Assembly (NCBI RefSeq): GCF_900108025.1
Contig: NZ_FNUS01000002.1
Coordinates: forward strand, 186,001-250,000
Origin: Halpernia humi
GTDB lineage: Bacteria; Bacteroidota; Bacteroidia; Flavobacteriales; Weeksellaceae
Direction of reading: 5' to 3'
Length of the DNA stretch: 64,000 nt
Made by a program: the position numbers and the translations under genes. Below are positions 54,547 to 62,554 of the stretch, piece by piece (position 1 is the first letter of the stretch; each line of letters starts with the position of its first letter). The notes beneath the pieces are model-generated. The model ran no database searches, was not told the origin of the DNA, and saw nothing but the letters and a program-made list of their open reading frames with translations.

Positions 54547-54684
54547 ATACCATTTTATCTTTGAATTTTCCGAAAAATAAAAATGCTCCGTAGGAGCAAT
54601 ATCTTTGTAGAAAAAACGAACAATATTGAAAAAGAACTCCGTGGGAGTTCAATCTTTTAAAGGAATTTTAATGACAAAATTATA
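54547..54684 (-). repeat. 138-bp interspersed repeat, copy 2
   Basis: Reverse complement of copy 1 at 36999-37136, same length, about 90% identical by eye. The palindromes here are GAACTCCCACGGAGTTC (in the repeat's own orientation) and TGCTCCTACGGAGCA; several differences fall in the first stem. Confidence 0.9.
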
Positions 54685-54730
54685 GGAATTCGGTCTTAAA
54701 ATCCTTGTCAAGGTTTAATCTTCTGATTTC

Positions 54731-54848
54731 TATCTTTGCGATTTCTATGGATAAAAAAGCCGCATAAAATATTCAATTTTATTAAATAGAAATTCAATAA
54801 GTTTAAATTTTAAATAAAAAAAGAGCGAAAAATTTTTTCGCTCTTTTT
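54731..54848 (+). ncRNA. Possible small transcript between a promoter-like box and a terminator
   Basis: TATCTTTG at 54731-54738, with a TTG 23 nt before it, is followed about 80 bp later by a strong hairpin with a T-run. No gene on the plus strand lies between. The product would be roughly 100 nt, with or without the tiny frame MDKKAA. The terminator may simply serve the minus-strand M56 gene. Confidence 0.25.
54820..54848. terminator. Intrinsic terminator after the M56 peptidase gene
   Basis: AAAGAGCGAAAAA / TTTTTTCGCTCTTT stem with A and T runs on both sides, directly behind the stop at 54853. Confidence 0.88.
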
Positions 54849-54852
54849 CAAT

Positions 54853-56274
54853 TTATTTTGATTGTTGAGCAAATTCAAACTTCATCGTTAAAGGTAATTT
54901 GTAGACGGACGCGACAGGTTTTCCGTCAAGAATTGCTGGTTTCCAAATTTTTCCATCGTTTACGAATTTTAAATCTCTGATTGCTTCGGCATTAAATATT
55001 TCGTTTGTTCCTTCGGCTCTAAAATTAGATGCAACACCTTTTTCATCGATTTTGAAGTAAATTGTAGATTTAATTAAACCTTCATTACCAGACATTTTTG
55101 ATATATCGAATGTATTGGCAACTTGTGTTCTTAATGCATTTATGCCACCAGGAAATTCTGCGCTTTCATCTATTTTATCTGCAATTGGAGGAAGTGGTGG
55201 CGCGACAGGACTTTCTATTTTATCCTTAGTTTTTATTTTAACAGGTGGAACGGGTGGCGCAATTTCAGGTTTTTTTTCTAAAATTTGTTTCATGGGTTTT
55301 AACGTGTCCTTTTTTATAGTGTCTTTTTCTCTTTTTAAATAGTGGATTTTAGTTTCATTTATAAAATCAATTTTATTTAAAGAAATTTCTCTTGTAGATT
55401 TTATGCTAATTTCTTTCGCTGGGATTTTTTCTGCGAACGTAAAAAAAGCAATCGCTACAAGCGGAATACTCATCCAAGATTTTAGTTTTGCGGTTTTTGA
55501 TAAGGTTTTTGTCATCATTTTTATTCGGTTTTTGGTGTTAATTAAATTAAAAGAATTGCTAAAAAATATTTTTTCTGAAATTAGTTGGGTTAATAGTAAG
55601 TTTTGATATTCTGAAACGTTTCCAGATTTACTTAAAACAAGGTCGTCTGCTAAATATTCGTGATTGGTAAGAATGGCTTTTTTGTATAAATAAAAAGCAG
55701 GATTGAACCAAAAGAAAATTAAAAATAACTCTATAAATAATAAATCTAAAGAATGCTTTTGTTCCAAGTGTGCCGTTTCGTGGAGGATAATTTTTTCATT
55801 AATATTCCCTTTTTGAAAGTCGTTTTTATTGATAAAAATATATTTCCAGAAACTGTGCGGTGCTGTTTTTTCATTTTTTAAAATCAACCAGAAAGCACCA
55901 TTTTTCACTTTTTCATTACTGGAAATTTCTCTGTTTATTTGCCATAAATTCAGTAGAAATTTAATTAAAAGAAAGAAAATGATTAAAAAATATAGTGTAA
56001 AAATCACATTTTGAAAAGTAAAAATTGAATTTTTTATTGCAATATTTTGAATTGTATTTTCACTTTCCCCAAATTGCAAGCCAGATATTTTTTGAACCTC
56101 AACGGATGCAATTTCATAGTGAAGAAAAGGAATCGCAAGCGAAATAAGCAAAGTCGCAATTAGATAAAATCGGTTAAATTTTAATAATTTTTCATTCTTT
56201 AAAACCAGATTATAGAATAATATAAATAAACTGGAACACAACACTATTTTAAAAATATAAGTTTCCATAATCAA
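54853..56274 (-). CDS. BlaR1/MecR1-type M56 peptidase with TonB-like C-terminal domain
   Basis: 473 residues. Four hydrophobic helices frame the cytosolic protease loop with HETAH (165-169) and the following NHEYLADDLV. After helix 4 comes a Lys/Pro-rich linker (PPVPPVKIKTKDK, PPLPPIADK) and a TonB C-terminal fold from about residue 370 (AEFPGGINALRTQVAN ... LTMKFEF). This replaces the penicillin-binding sensor of BlaR1. It overlaps the BlaI gene by 4 bp. Probably a membrane sensor-protease that relieves BlaI repression; the signal is unknown. Confidence 0.9.
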   Translation of the reverse strand: MIMETYIFKIVLCSSLFILFYNLVLKNEKLLKFNRFYLIATLLISLAIPFLHYEIASVEVQKISGLQFGESENTIQNIAIKNSIFTFQNVIFTLYFLIIFFLLIKFLLNLWQINREISSNEKVKNGAFWLILKNEKTAPHSFWKYIFINKNDFQKGNINEKIILHETAHLEQKHSLDLLFIELFLIFFWFNPAFYLYKKAILTNHEYLADDLVLSKSGNVSEYQNLLLTQLISEKIFFSNSFNLINTKNRIKMMTKTLSKTAKLKSWMSIPLVAIAFFTFAEKIPAKEISIKSTREISLNKIDFINETKIHYLKREKDTIKKDTLKPMKQILEKKPEIAPPVPPVKIKTKDKIESPVAPPLPPIADKIDESAEFPGGINALRTQVANTFDISKMSGNEGLIKSTIYFKIDEKGVASNFRAEGTNEIFNAEAIRDLKFVNDGKIWKPAILDGKPVASVYKLPLTMKFEFAQQSK

Positions 56275-56642
56275 TCTTTTATTTGTTCATCAATCATATC
56301 GCGAAGTTCTTTCAGTTCTTTTTGCGACAATTTTGCGTTTGCCGTAAAAAATGAAGCAAATTGCGTTACCGAATTATTAAAAAATTGGTCTATTAAACCT
56401 TTCATTTCGCCGGTAAAATATTTTCCTTTTTCTATTTTTGGGAAATATTGACGGGAATTTCCGAAGGTTTTGTAACCAACCAAATTTTTATTCTGCATCC
56501 GTTTTAAAAGCGTTGCAACAGTTGTGGGCGCAGGTTTTGGTTCGGGAAAGGCTTCTAATAAATCTTTCATAAAAGCAGTTTCTTTTTCCCAAAGCAGATC
56601 CATTAAAATTTTTTCTGTTTCGGTTAATTTCTGATTTTTCAT
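56271..56642 (-). CDS. BlaI/MecI/CopY family repressor
   Basis: 123 residues. Winged-helix start LTETEKILMDLLWEKETAFM, recognition region PAPTTVATLLKRMQNKNLV and wing SRQYFPKIEKGKY, with the C-terminal dimer helix. It is the partner of the M56 peptidase next to it (4-bp overlap) and overlaps the upstream lipoprotein gene by 4 bp. The TACA-N2-TGTA site at 57202 is the likely operator. Confidence 0.92.
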   Translation of the reverse strand: MKNQKLTETEKILMDLLWEKETAFMKDLLEAFPEPKPAPTTVATLLKRMQNKNLVGYKTFGNSRQYFPKIEKGKYFTGEMKGLIDQFFNNSVTQFASFFTANAKLSQKELKELRDMIDEQIKD

Positions 56643-57181
56643 TCTAGTGGTTTTTTGTTTAAAATTAAGGGGAAAATTTTCGCCTTGTGAGCGCTTGTAG
56701 AATCTTTTTTTCTATCGAAAAAAATAGGTGATTTTTCTAAAACGTGGATGTATTTGTTTCGAAACGGATAAATATTTTCGCGGTAAATATTTCTTTTGGT
56801 GATTTTAGTTTTATAGTAAATATTGAAATTTTCGGTATCTAATTTTTTGTAAGACTTGAATTTGTTGGGATTTCCATTTTCTAAAAAAGCAATAGATTCT
56901 CGCCCAGAATTGGAATGGTAAGAAAACAGTAAATGTTTTGGTTTTAAATTAAAATCTGCTAGCAATTGTTTATCCTTTTCACTGATTTTTTCACAATTAA
57001 ATTCTTGTTTGTCGTAAGCGAATTTGTCAGAAAGTAAGATGAAAAGTTTTTGCGCGTCGTTTCCGTAATAACTTTTCTGATTTTTATCCAAGAAATAATA
57101 ACCTCCACTTTTATATTTGGCTGCACAACTTGAAAGTAAGAGGCATAAAATGGTAATTGCTAAATATTTTAAAACTTTCAT
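56639..57181 (-). CDS. Lipoprotein of unknown function, first gene of the blaI-M56 operon
   Basis: 180 residues. The signal ends in LCLLLSSCAAKY (lipobox Cys19). The mature part is charged and rich in Lys/Tyr/Asn (KSYKKLDTENFNIYYKTK), with no motif I recognise. It overlaps blaI by 4 bp, so it is under the same operator. It may be what the system regulates or what it senses. Confidence 0.72.
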   Translation of the reverse strand: MKVLKYLAITILCLLLSSCAAKYKSGGYYFLDKNQKSYYGNDAQKLFILLSDKFAYDKQEFNCEKISEKDKQLLADFNLKPKHLLFSYHSNSGRESIAFLENGNPNKFKSYKKLDTENFNIYYKTKITKRNIYRENIYPFRNKYIHVLEKSPIFFDRKKDSTSAHKAKIFPLILNKKPLE

Positions 57182-57201
57182 CTCTACAAATAATTAGATT
57201 G

Positions 57202-57217
57202 TTCTACAAATGTAGAA
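57202..57217. promoter_or_regulatory. BlaI-type operator overlapping the promoter -7 box
   Basis: TTCTACAAATGTAGAA, a 7-2-7 dyad with the TACA-N2-TGTA core of BlaI/MecI sites. On the minus strand the same bases contain TACATTTG, a Bacteroidota -7 box, 26 bp from the lipoprotein ATG, so a bound repressor would block the promoter. Confidence 0.75.
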
Positions 57218-57255
57218 TAAAAAAATTAATTATTTGCATTTTTTTATTTTTTTTT

Positions 57256-57281
57256 AAAACGTATTACTATATTTACGTTTT
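57256..57281. promoter_or_regulatory. Inverted repeat upstream of the DUF6646 gene
   Basis: AAAACGTA and TACGTTTT arms with a 10-nt spacer, 15 bp before the ATG at 57296. It may be a 5' hairpin or an operator. Confidence 0.4.
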
Positions 57282-57295
57282 TAAACTAAAAACCA

Positions 57296-57814
57296 ATGAA
57301 AATTTTTTTTGCAGGATTGCTCCTGTTCACGTTAAATATTGCAAATTCTCAAACCACCGCTTACCTAGGTAGAACAGATTTAAAAGCCCAATTGGGTTTC
57401 GATTTCCAAAGAAATAACACGATGGGTGCTGTTGCAACGATGGATTATGGCCTAGGGAAAAATATTTCGGTAGGTTTACAAGTAGCCTACCTTTACAATG
57501 TAAAAGATATTGATGGTTTAGAACCAGATTTTCAAGACCGTTTTGATGTAAAGGCAAGGGTTAATGCCAGTTTAGGGAAAGTTTTCAGAATGCCAATAAA
57601 TATGGATTTTTATCCGGGTTTAGACTTTGGATTAAGAAATTTTGGTGGGCATTTAGGGCTTCGCTATTATTTAAATAATGGCATTGGTTTATTCACAGAA
57701 GGTCAGTTTGTGATTCAAAAATACACTTCTTCTACTGAAAAATTTAATCCATTAAATAATCAATTTGCGATACTTGCTGGTTTAACCTTCGATTTGCATC
57801 ACGAACCTAATTGA
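57296..57814 (+). CDS. DUF6646 family beta-barrel-like protein
   Basis: 172 residues with signal peptide MKIFFAGLLLFTLNIANSQ. The mature part has short amphipathic strands (YGLGKNISVGLQVAYLY, FGGHLGLRYYLNNGIGLFTEG) and looks like a small eight-strand barrel. The DUF6646 name is from memory. It diverges from the BlaI operon and converges on tnaA. Function unknown. Confidence 0.7.
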   Translation: MKIFFAGLLLFTLNIANSQTTAYLGRTDLKAQLGFDFQRNNTMGAVATMDYGLGKNISVGLQVAYLYNVKDIDGLEPDFQDRFDVKARVNASLGKVFRMPINMDFYPGLDFGLRNFGGHLGLRYYLNNGIGLFTEGQFVIQKYTSSTEKFNPLNNQFAILAGLTFDLHHEPN

Positions 57815-57820
57815 TTTTAC

Positions 57821-59197
57821 TTAAACTTCCTCTAATTTCACGGTAAAATGTCTTAAAATTGCGGGTTCCCAAATAATTTTGTAGCCAGATTTTATTTCAT
57901 TTCTACGCTCGAAAACATTTTTTAAAGCAACGGCAATGTAATCCATGTGATTATTAGTATAAGTTCTGCGTGGAATTGCAAGGCGCAGCAATTCTAATTT
58001 TGGATAGCGGTTTTCTCTGGTTTCTGGATCTCTGTCTGCCAATAAAGTACCGATTTCTACGGCTCTAATTCCAGCTTCTTTATAGAGTTCTATGCCTAAA
58101 GTTTGTGCAGGGTATTCTTCTCTTTTCAGATGAGGTAAAAATTTTAAAGCATCAATAAAAATCGCATGGCCGCCAATTGGCTTTTGAATCGGAACACCAT
58201 ATTCCATCAATTTTTTGCCTAAATATTCTACCTGAGAAATTCTGCTTTCTAGATATTCAAATTCCGTGGCTTCGTTTAAACCGACTGCTAAAGCCGCCAT
58301 GTCGCGACCAGCCATTCCGCCATAAGTGATAAATCCTTCAAAAATGATGGTGAAATTTGAGGCTTCTTGAAAAACTTTTTCGTTGTTTAAAGCAATAAAA
58401 CCACCAATATTTACCAAACCATCTTTCTTAGAACTCATCGTCATTCCATCGCCGTAAGAGAAAATTTCTTTGGCAATTTCTTTTATTGTGCGGTTTTCTT
58501 GTCCCTTTTCGCGGGTTTTAATAAAGTAAGCGTTTTCTGCAAAGCGAGCGGCATCAAAATAAACGGGAATTCCGTATTGGTCTGATAATTTTTTTACGGC
58601 TTTAATGTTTTCTAGAGAAACCGGTTGGCCGCCAGAAGAATTACAGGTTATTGTAATTAAACAAAAAGGAATTTTTTCTTTTGGATTGTTTTTATAAACA
58701 TCTTCTAATTTGTTCAGATCAATATTTCCTTTAAATGGAAAAAGATCATCTACGTTAAAGGCTTTTTCGATGGTGCAATCTATCGCGTGGGCTTTTCGCA
58801 TTTCGATGTGGCCTTTTGTGGTGTCAAAATGTGAATTTCCAGGAATAAAATCGCCGTCTTTCACCAAAACTGAAAACAAAATATTTTCCGCTGCTCTTCC
58901 TTGGTGAGTAGGTAAAAGGAAGGGAAATCCGGTTAAGGTTTTTACCGTTTGATGAAGTTCATCGAAGGAGCGAGAACCAGCGTAACTTTCGTCGCCAGAC
59001 ATTAATGCGCTCCATTGTTTATCAGACATTGCGCCTGTTCCGCTATCGGTAAGGAGATCGATAAAAACTTGTGAACTTTTTAAATTAAATAAATTAAAAT
59101 GTGCGTTTTTTATCCAATTTTTTCTTTGTTCTGGTTCTGATTGATGAATTTCTTCAATCATTTTTATTCTGTAAGGTTCTGCGTATGGGAGTTTCAT
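57821..59197 (-). CDS. tnaA: Tryptophanase TnaA
   Basis: 458 residues, fold type I PLP lyase. The PLP lysine is in MSSKKDGLVNIGG (Lys258), with the PTHQGRAAEN phosphate-binding loop. The tyrosine phenol-lyase alternative is excluded by AGIRAVEIGTLLADRDPET: tryptophanases have VEIG where tyrosine phenol-lyase has MERG. It splits tryptophan to indole, pyruvate and ammonia. Stand-alone gene, no TnaC-like leader or TnaB seen. Confidence 0.93.
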   Translation of the reverse strand: MKLPYAEPYRIKMIEEIHQSEPEQRKNWIKNAHFNLFNLKSSQVFIDLLTDSGTGAMSDKQWSALMSGDESYAGSRSFDELHQTVKTLTGFPFLLPTHQGRAAENILFSVLVKDGDFIPGNSHFDTTKGHIEMRKAHAIDCTIEKAFNVDDLFPFKGNIDLNKLEDVYKNNPKEKIPFCLITITCNSSGGQPVSLENIKAVKKLSDQYGIPVYFDAARFAENAYFIKTREKGQENRTIKEIAKEIFSYGDGMTMSSKKDGLVNIGGFIALNNEKVFQEASNFTIIFEGFITYGGMAGRDMAALAVGLNEATEFEYLESRISQVEYLGKKLMEYGVPIQKPIGGHAIFIDALKFLPHLKREEYPAQTLGIELYKEAGIRAVEIGTLLADRDPETRENRYPKLELLRLAIPRRTYTNNHMDYIAVALKNVFERRNEIKSGYKIIWEPAILRHFTVKLEEV

Positions 59198-59274
59198 ATA
59201 TTATATTTTTAAAGTAAAAAGTAGAAAAGTGGCGAAATTTTCAACTTAAAAATAAAGTTGGAAATCGCGGAAAA

Positions 59275-59405
59275 TTGCAGCCCGACTTGAGTGGAAATCC
59301 TTTTTACTGTTATTGCGATTGCAAAAATGTTCAACGGATTGCATCGCTTCGATCGCAATGACAGTAAAAAGATTGGGAACGGAAGGCGGAATAGCTGCCC
59401 AAAAA
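59275..59405. repeat. REP-like hairpin element, family A copy 2
   Basis: TTGCAGCCCGACTTGAGTGG at one end and GGGAACGGAAGGCGGAATAG at the other, as in the copy at 7310-7396. Between them lies a long stem: CTTTTTACTGT and ATTGCGAT pair with ATCGCAAT and ACAGTAAAAAG. Confidence 0.85.
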
Positions 59406-59416
59406 TATTTAAAAAT

Positions 59417-60028
59417 CTATTCTGGCGCTTTGAATACGGCTGCATCGGAATGGAAGCCCGCAACACCACCACTTACGGCAAATTTCATTGCATTTGCAGC
59501 ATCTACATTTTTTAAAATTTTGATATTGGAGGCTAAAACAAAAACTACCCAGCCGGAAACGGCGTAAGAATGAGGTAAGTAAACGGAAACATAGCCGGGA
59601 AAACCAACGGAAGACAAATCACTTTGTGTGAGGAAACCCACGCGCCAAACTTCTGGTGTGGCTGAAGTCTGAACCAAAACAGGAATGTTGAATTTTTTCT
59701 TGTCACCCACAAATGAAGACATGACGTCTTTTAGGGAAGTGTAAATAAATTTAATGCCTGGTGTGTGTTCTAAAACATAATCAAAACTATCAACAATTAC
59801 TTTTCCGATAATAAATTTATTACCAATAAATCCCACAAATGCAGTTCCTAATATAACGATGATAAAAACCAAACCAGGAAATTGTGCGGAAAGTGAAGGG
59901 ATTAAATTATCAATACCCGAAATAAAATACCAGATAATACCTATGGTTGCAGCGATTGGACCAATAATTACCAAGCCTTGCAAAAAAGACCGAAGGAAAA
60001 GTTTTAAGTAGTTATTGTTATTGTTCAT
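59417..60028 (-). CDS. DUF502 family membrane protein
   Basis: I prefer the ATG at 60028 (MNNNNNYLKLFLRSFLQG) over 60043; 203 residues. Two membrane helices (LVIIGPIAATIGIIWYFIS; GLVFIIVILGTAFVGFIGN) are followed by the DUF502 core with TPGIKFIYTSLKDVMSSFV, VGFLTQ and PGYVSVYLPHSYAVSGWV. Family of unknown role in the bacterial inner membrane. Confidence 0.88.
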   Translation of the reverse strand: MNNNNNYLKLFLRSFLQGLVIIGPIAATIGIIWYFISGIDNLIPSLSAQFPGLVFIIVILGTAFVGFIGNKFIIGKVIVDSFDYVLEHTPGIKFIYTSLKDVMSSFVGDKKKFNIPVLVQTSATPEVWRVGFLTQSDLSSVGFPGYVSVYLPHSYAVSGWVVFVLASNIKILKNVDAANAMKFAVSGGVAGFHSDAAVFKAPE

Positions 60029-60118
60029 GGTAATGTTTGGCAAAATTAGATTTTATTTTTTAAATCTGCATTTTTAGGTTTGAGAAATTGCCGAAATTCA
60101 CAAAATTCCAAAAAAAAT

Positions 60119-61210
60119 CTATTTAATTGCAGTTTTGGTTTGTAAATAGCCTAATATTTTCCAGCCAAAAGCATCGAGTTTTTTTAAACTAATGGCGATT
60201 CCAACGGCAAGCAAAACATTAAATAGATAAATTAAAATCATCAAAACAACCCAATTGAAATGTTCTTTTAAAGGAACAACTGCGAAATATACTAAAGAAG
60301 AACTCATGCCTTGGGCGAAATAGAAGAAAATCGCATTTCTGCCGATATAGTTTATGGCATTGTCTATATTGATTTTTAATCTATTGTATAGAACGAAAAC
60401 TGTTATTAATGAAAAGAAAGACCAAAGAATATAGGCAGTTTTGGGTGGAAATTTCTGCCGATTCATTAAATAAAAGGCCTCTTTCCCGAAAGTATAAAAT
60501 AGAATTCCTAGTAAAATGGCTAAAGTTCCGTATAAAATAGGAACAAATTTCGTTGGTATTTTTTTTCCTTTTAACTGATGTGCCACTAAAAAAACCGCGA
60601 GATAGTAAGCCACATAACCGACTTGCCCCGTGGGATAATATTGTGGAAATAGATTGAAAAGAGCAGTGGAACCGAGGCATATCGCAATAAACCACCAGAT
60701 GTGTTTTGGGAAAAAACGCAAAATTAAAACGCCAAAAACCGTCAAAATATAATAAACTTTCAGATACCAAAAACTACCCATTACTACTGGGAAAGTATCC
60801 GCATTAGTGTATTGATGAAGATACCAATTACCGAGATTTTGCCATTGTGGAACATCTGAAATATTTACAGGTACATATTTGGAACCGAAAGTGGCGTAGA
60901 AATCTTTCAGCCAATTCAGATCAAAAAAATGAAGTCCGAAAACTTTGAAAAAATAATCTAAAAAGAAGAGAAATGTTACAAAAATCATATAAGTGATTTG
61001 CAATTTCAATAGTCTGTATAATGTTTTTTCCACATTATTACCAGAAGTGAGGCCACTTAAGGCGAAGAAAACAGGAACATCAAAAACCAAAGAAAATATC
61101 CGGATTTCTGGTGAAATATAATATTGCCCAGACCAATACGCGGTATGGATAAAGATAATGGAAAGCGTAGCAATACCTTTTGCAAAATCAATGTAGAGGT
61201 CTCTTTTCAT
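60119..61210 (-). CDS. Acyltransferase 3 family membrane protein
   Basis: I start at 61210 (MKRDLYIDFAKGIATLSIIF), 363 residues. The start motif with IDFAKGIA, the following His of FIHTAYW, and about ten membrane helices are typical of acyltransferase 3 enzymes, which O-acylate surface sugars. The acceptor is unknown; no polysaccharide genes are adjacent. Confidence 0.85.
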   Translation of the reverse strand: MKRDLYIDFAKGIATLSIIFIHTAYWSGQYYISPEIRIFSLVFDVPVFFALSGLTSGNNVEKTLYRLLKLQITYMIFVTFLFFLDYFFKVFGLHFFDLNWLKDFYATFGSKYVPVNISDVPQWQNLGNWYLHQYTNADTFPVVMGSFWYLKVYYILTVFGVLILRFFPKHIWWFIAICLGSTALFNLFPQYYPTGQVGYVAYYLAVFLVAHQLKGKKIPTKFVPILYGTLAILLGILFYTFGKEAFYLMNRQKFPPKTAYILWSFFSLITVFVLYNRLKINIDNAINYIGRNAIFFYFAQGMSSSLVYFAVVPLKEHFNWVVLMILIYLFNVLLAVGIAISLKKLDAFGWKILGYLQTKTAIK

Positions 61211-61553
61211 AGTTGTTTTGAAAATCAAATTTAATTAAAAAATAATTGATTTTAGTTAAAGTTTTAAGCCTGTTTAAATGTTGAAAATATTTTTTCAGCA
61301 TTGAGAAATTGGGGTTTTAAAGTGTTTATGCTTAATAATTTTAATTAAAATCAATCTATTGCTTTCTTGCATTATTTATATATGAAAGAATTTCTATTTT
61401 CCATAAAGTTGAAAATAACGGATAAACTGCGTTTATTTAGATTAAGAAATTTAAGATTGTAAAAATTTAGAGAAAAATATAAAATTGAATTGTGGATAAC
61501 TCAAATTTATTTCTTACTTTTGCACCCTGAATTAATTAAATAAACCATAAACA
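61211..61553. other. Intergenic region upstream of rplU
   Basis: 340 bp, no gene. 61255-61470 weakly resembles the 37230-37449 element (AAGCCTGTTTAAAT at one end; ATAAACTGCGTTTAT inside). The rplU promoter lies at its right end. Confidence 0.5.
61490..61522 (+). promoter_or_regulatory. rplU-rpmA promoter
   Basis: TTG at 61490-61492 and TACTTTTG at 61515-61522, spacing 22 nt, matching the Bacteroidota promoter form. The rplU ATG is 31 bp downstream. Confidence 0.65.
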
Positions 61554-62189
61554 ATGTTTGCAATTGTAGAAATAGCAGGGCTTCAGTATAAAGTTGAGCA
61601 AGACCAGAAGTTGTTTGTAAACCGTTTGAAAGGAGATGTAGGCGCGAAAGTGTCTTTTGAAAAAGTTCTTCTTACTGTAAACGGAGCAACCACAATTGGC
61701 GCCCCGGCTGTAAAAGGTATCACTGTAGATGCCCAAATCCTTAACCATCTGAAAGCGGATAAAGTAATCGTTTTCAAGAAAAAAAGAAGAAAAGGATACG
61801 AAAAGAAAAACGGACACAGACAATCTTTAACGCAAATTCAAATTACCGGAATTACAGGTTTTGATGGCGCGAAAAAAGCTCCGAAAAAAGAAACAGCAAA
61901 AGCAGATGCTGCTCCAAAAGCTGAAAAACCAGTAGCAAAAGTTGCAAAAGAAGAAACAAAAACTTCTGCAGCAACAGGAGATAGAGCAACTGTAAACTTT
62001 GGTGAAGATCATGAATTGAACTATCACTTGAAGAAAAATAATCTTTCCCAATCCAAAGAAAATAGAGAAACTCTTATTGCTTTGGGCAAAGAAGTGAAAG
62101 AAGAATTAGGAAAAAAAATTCTTACACATGAAGATGTAGATGCAGCGATTGAAAAGAATATCACAAAATTTAACGAACTTAAAAAATAA
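61554..62189 (+). CDS. rplU: 50S ribosomal protein L21 with long C-terminal extension
   Basis: 211 residues. Residues 1-103 are ordinary L21 (MFAIVEIAGLQYKVEQDQKL ... RQSLTQIQITGI). The next 40 residues are Lys/Ala-rich (KKETAKADAAPKAEKPVAK), then about 60 residues form a separate helical segment, NYHLKKNNLSQSKENRETLI and a GKKILTHEDVDAAIEKN helix. L21 is usually about 103 residues; long forms occur in flavobacteria. rpmA follows after 9 bp. Confidence 0.95.
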   Translation: MFAIVEIAGLQYKVEQDQKLFVNRLKGDVGAKVSFEKVLLTVNGATTIGAPAVKGITVDAQILNHLKADKVIVFKKKRRKGYEKKNGHRQSLTQIQITGITGFDGAKKAPKKETAKADAAPKAEKPVAKVAKEETKTSAATGDRATVNFGEDHELNYHLKKNNLSQSKENRETLIALGKEVKEELGKKILTHEDVDAAIEKNITKFNELKK

Positions 62190-62198
62190 TCCCTTAAA

Positions 62199-62456
62199 AT
62201 GGCACACAAAAAAGGAGTAGGTAGTTCCAAAAACGGTAGAGAATCTCATTCTAAAAGATTAGGTGTAAAGATTTTCGGTGGACAAGCAGCAATTGCAGGT
62301 AATATTATTGTAAGACAAAGAGGTACAACTCACCATCCTGGTTTAAACGTTGGTATGGGGAAAGACCATACTTTGCATGCATTAGTAGATGGAACTGTAG
62401 TTTTCAGCAAAAAAGCAAACGACAGATCTTTCGTATCAATCGAGCCAAACGCATAA
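62199..62456 (+). CDS. rpmA: 50S ribosomal protein L27
   Basis: 85 residues, starting [20 protein letters not shown] without the N-terminal cleavable extension known from Firmicutes. GIIVRQRGT-type core ([20 protein letters not shown]) is present. Canonical rplU-rpmA order, closed by the terminator at 62481. Confidence 0.97.
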   Translation: MAHKKGVGSSKNGRESHSKRLGVKIFGGQAAIAGNIIVRQRGTTHHPGLNVGMGKDHTLHALVDGTVVFSKKANDRSFVSIEPNA

Positions 62457-62480
62457 GTTATAGGCGTTTTATACATATTA

Positions 62481-62508
62481 AAATCCCGATTTTTCGGGAT
62501 TTTTTTGT
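62481..62508 (+). terminator. Terminator after rpmA
   Basis: AAATCCCGA / TCGGGATTT stem, loop TTTT, followed by a T-run. Confidence 0.9.
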
Positions 62509-62554
62509 TTTATAAGCGTTCTCTTTTTTTTCAATAATCTTTTAAAAATCTATA

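Larger units (their letters stand above)
54381..54852. other. Intergenic region between uvrB and the M56 gene
   Basis: 470 bp holding the 138-bp repeat copy 2, a half palindrome (54703-54716), a promoter-like TATCTTTG (54731-54738) on the plus strand, a seven-codon frame MDKKAA at 54747, and a terminator (54820-54848). No larger gene. Confidence 0.7.

Noticed and set aside
57821-59197. Tyrosine phenol-lyase instead of tryptophanase
   Set aside because: The substrate-side motif is VEIG and not MERG.
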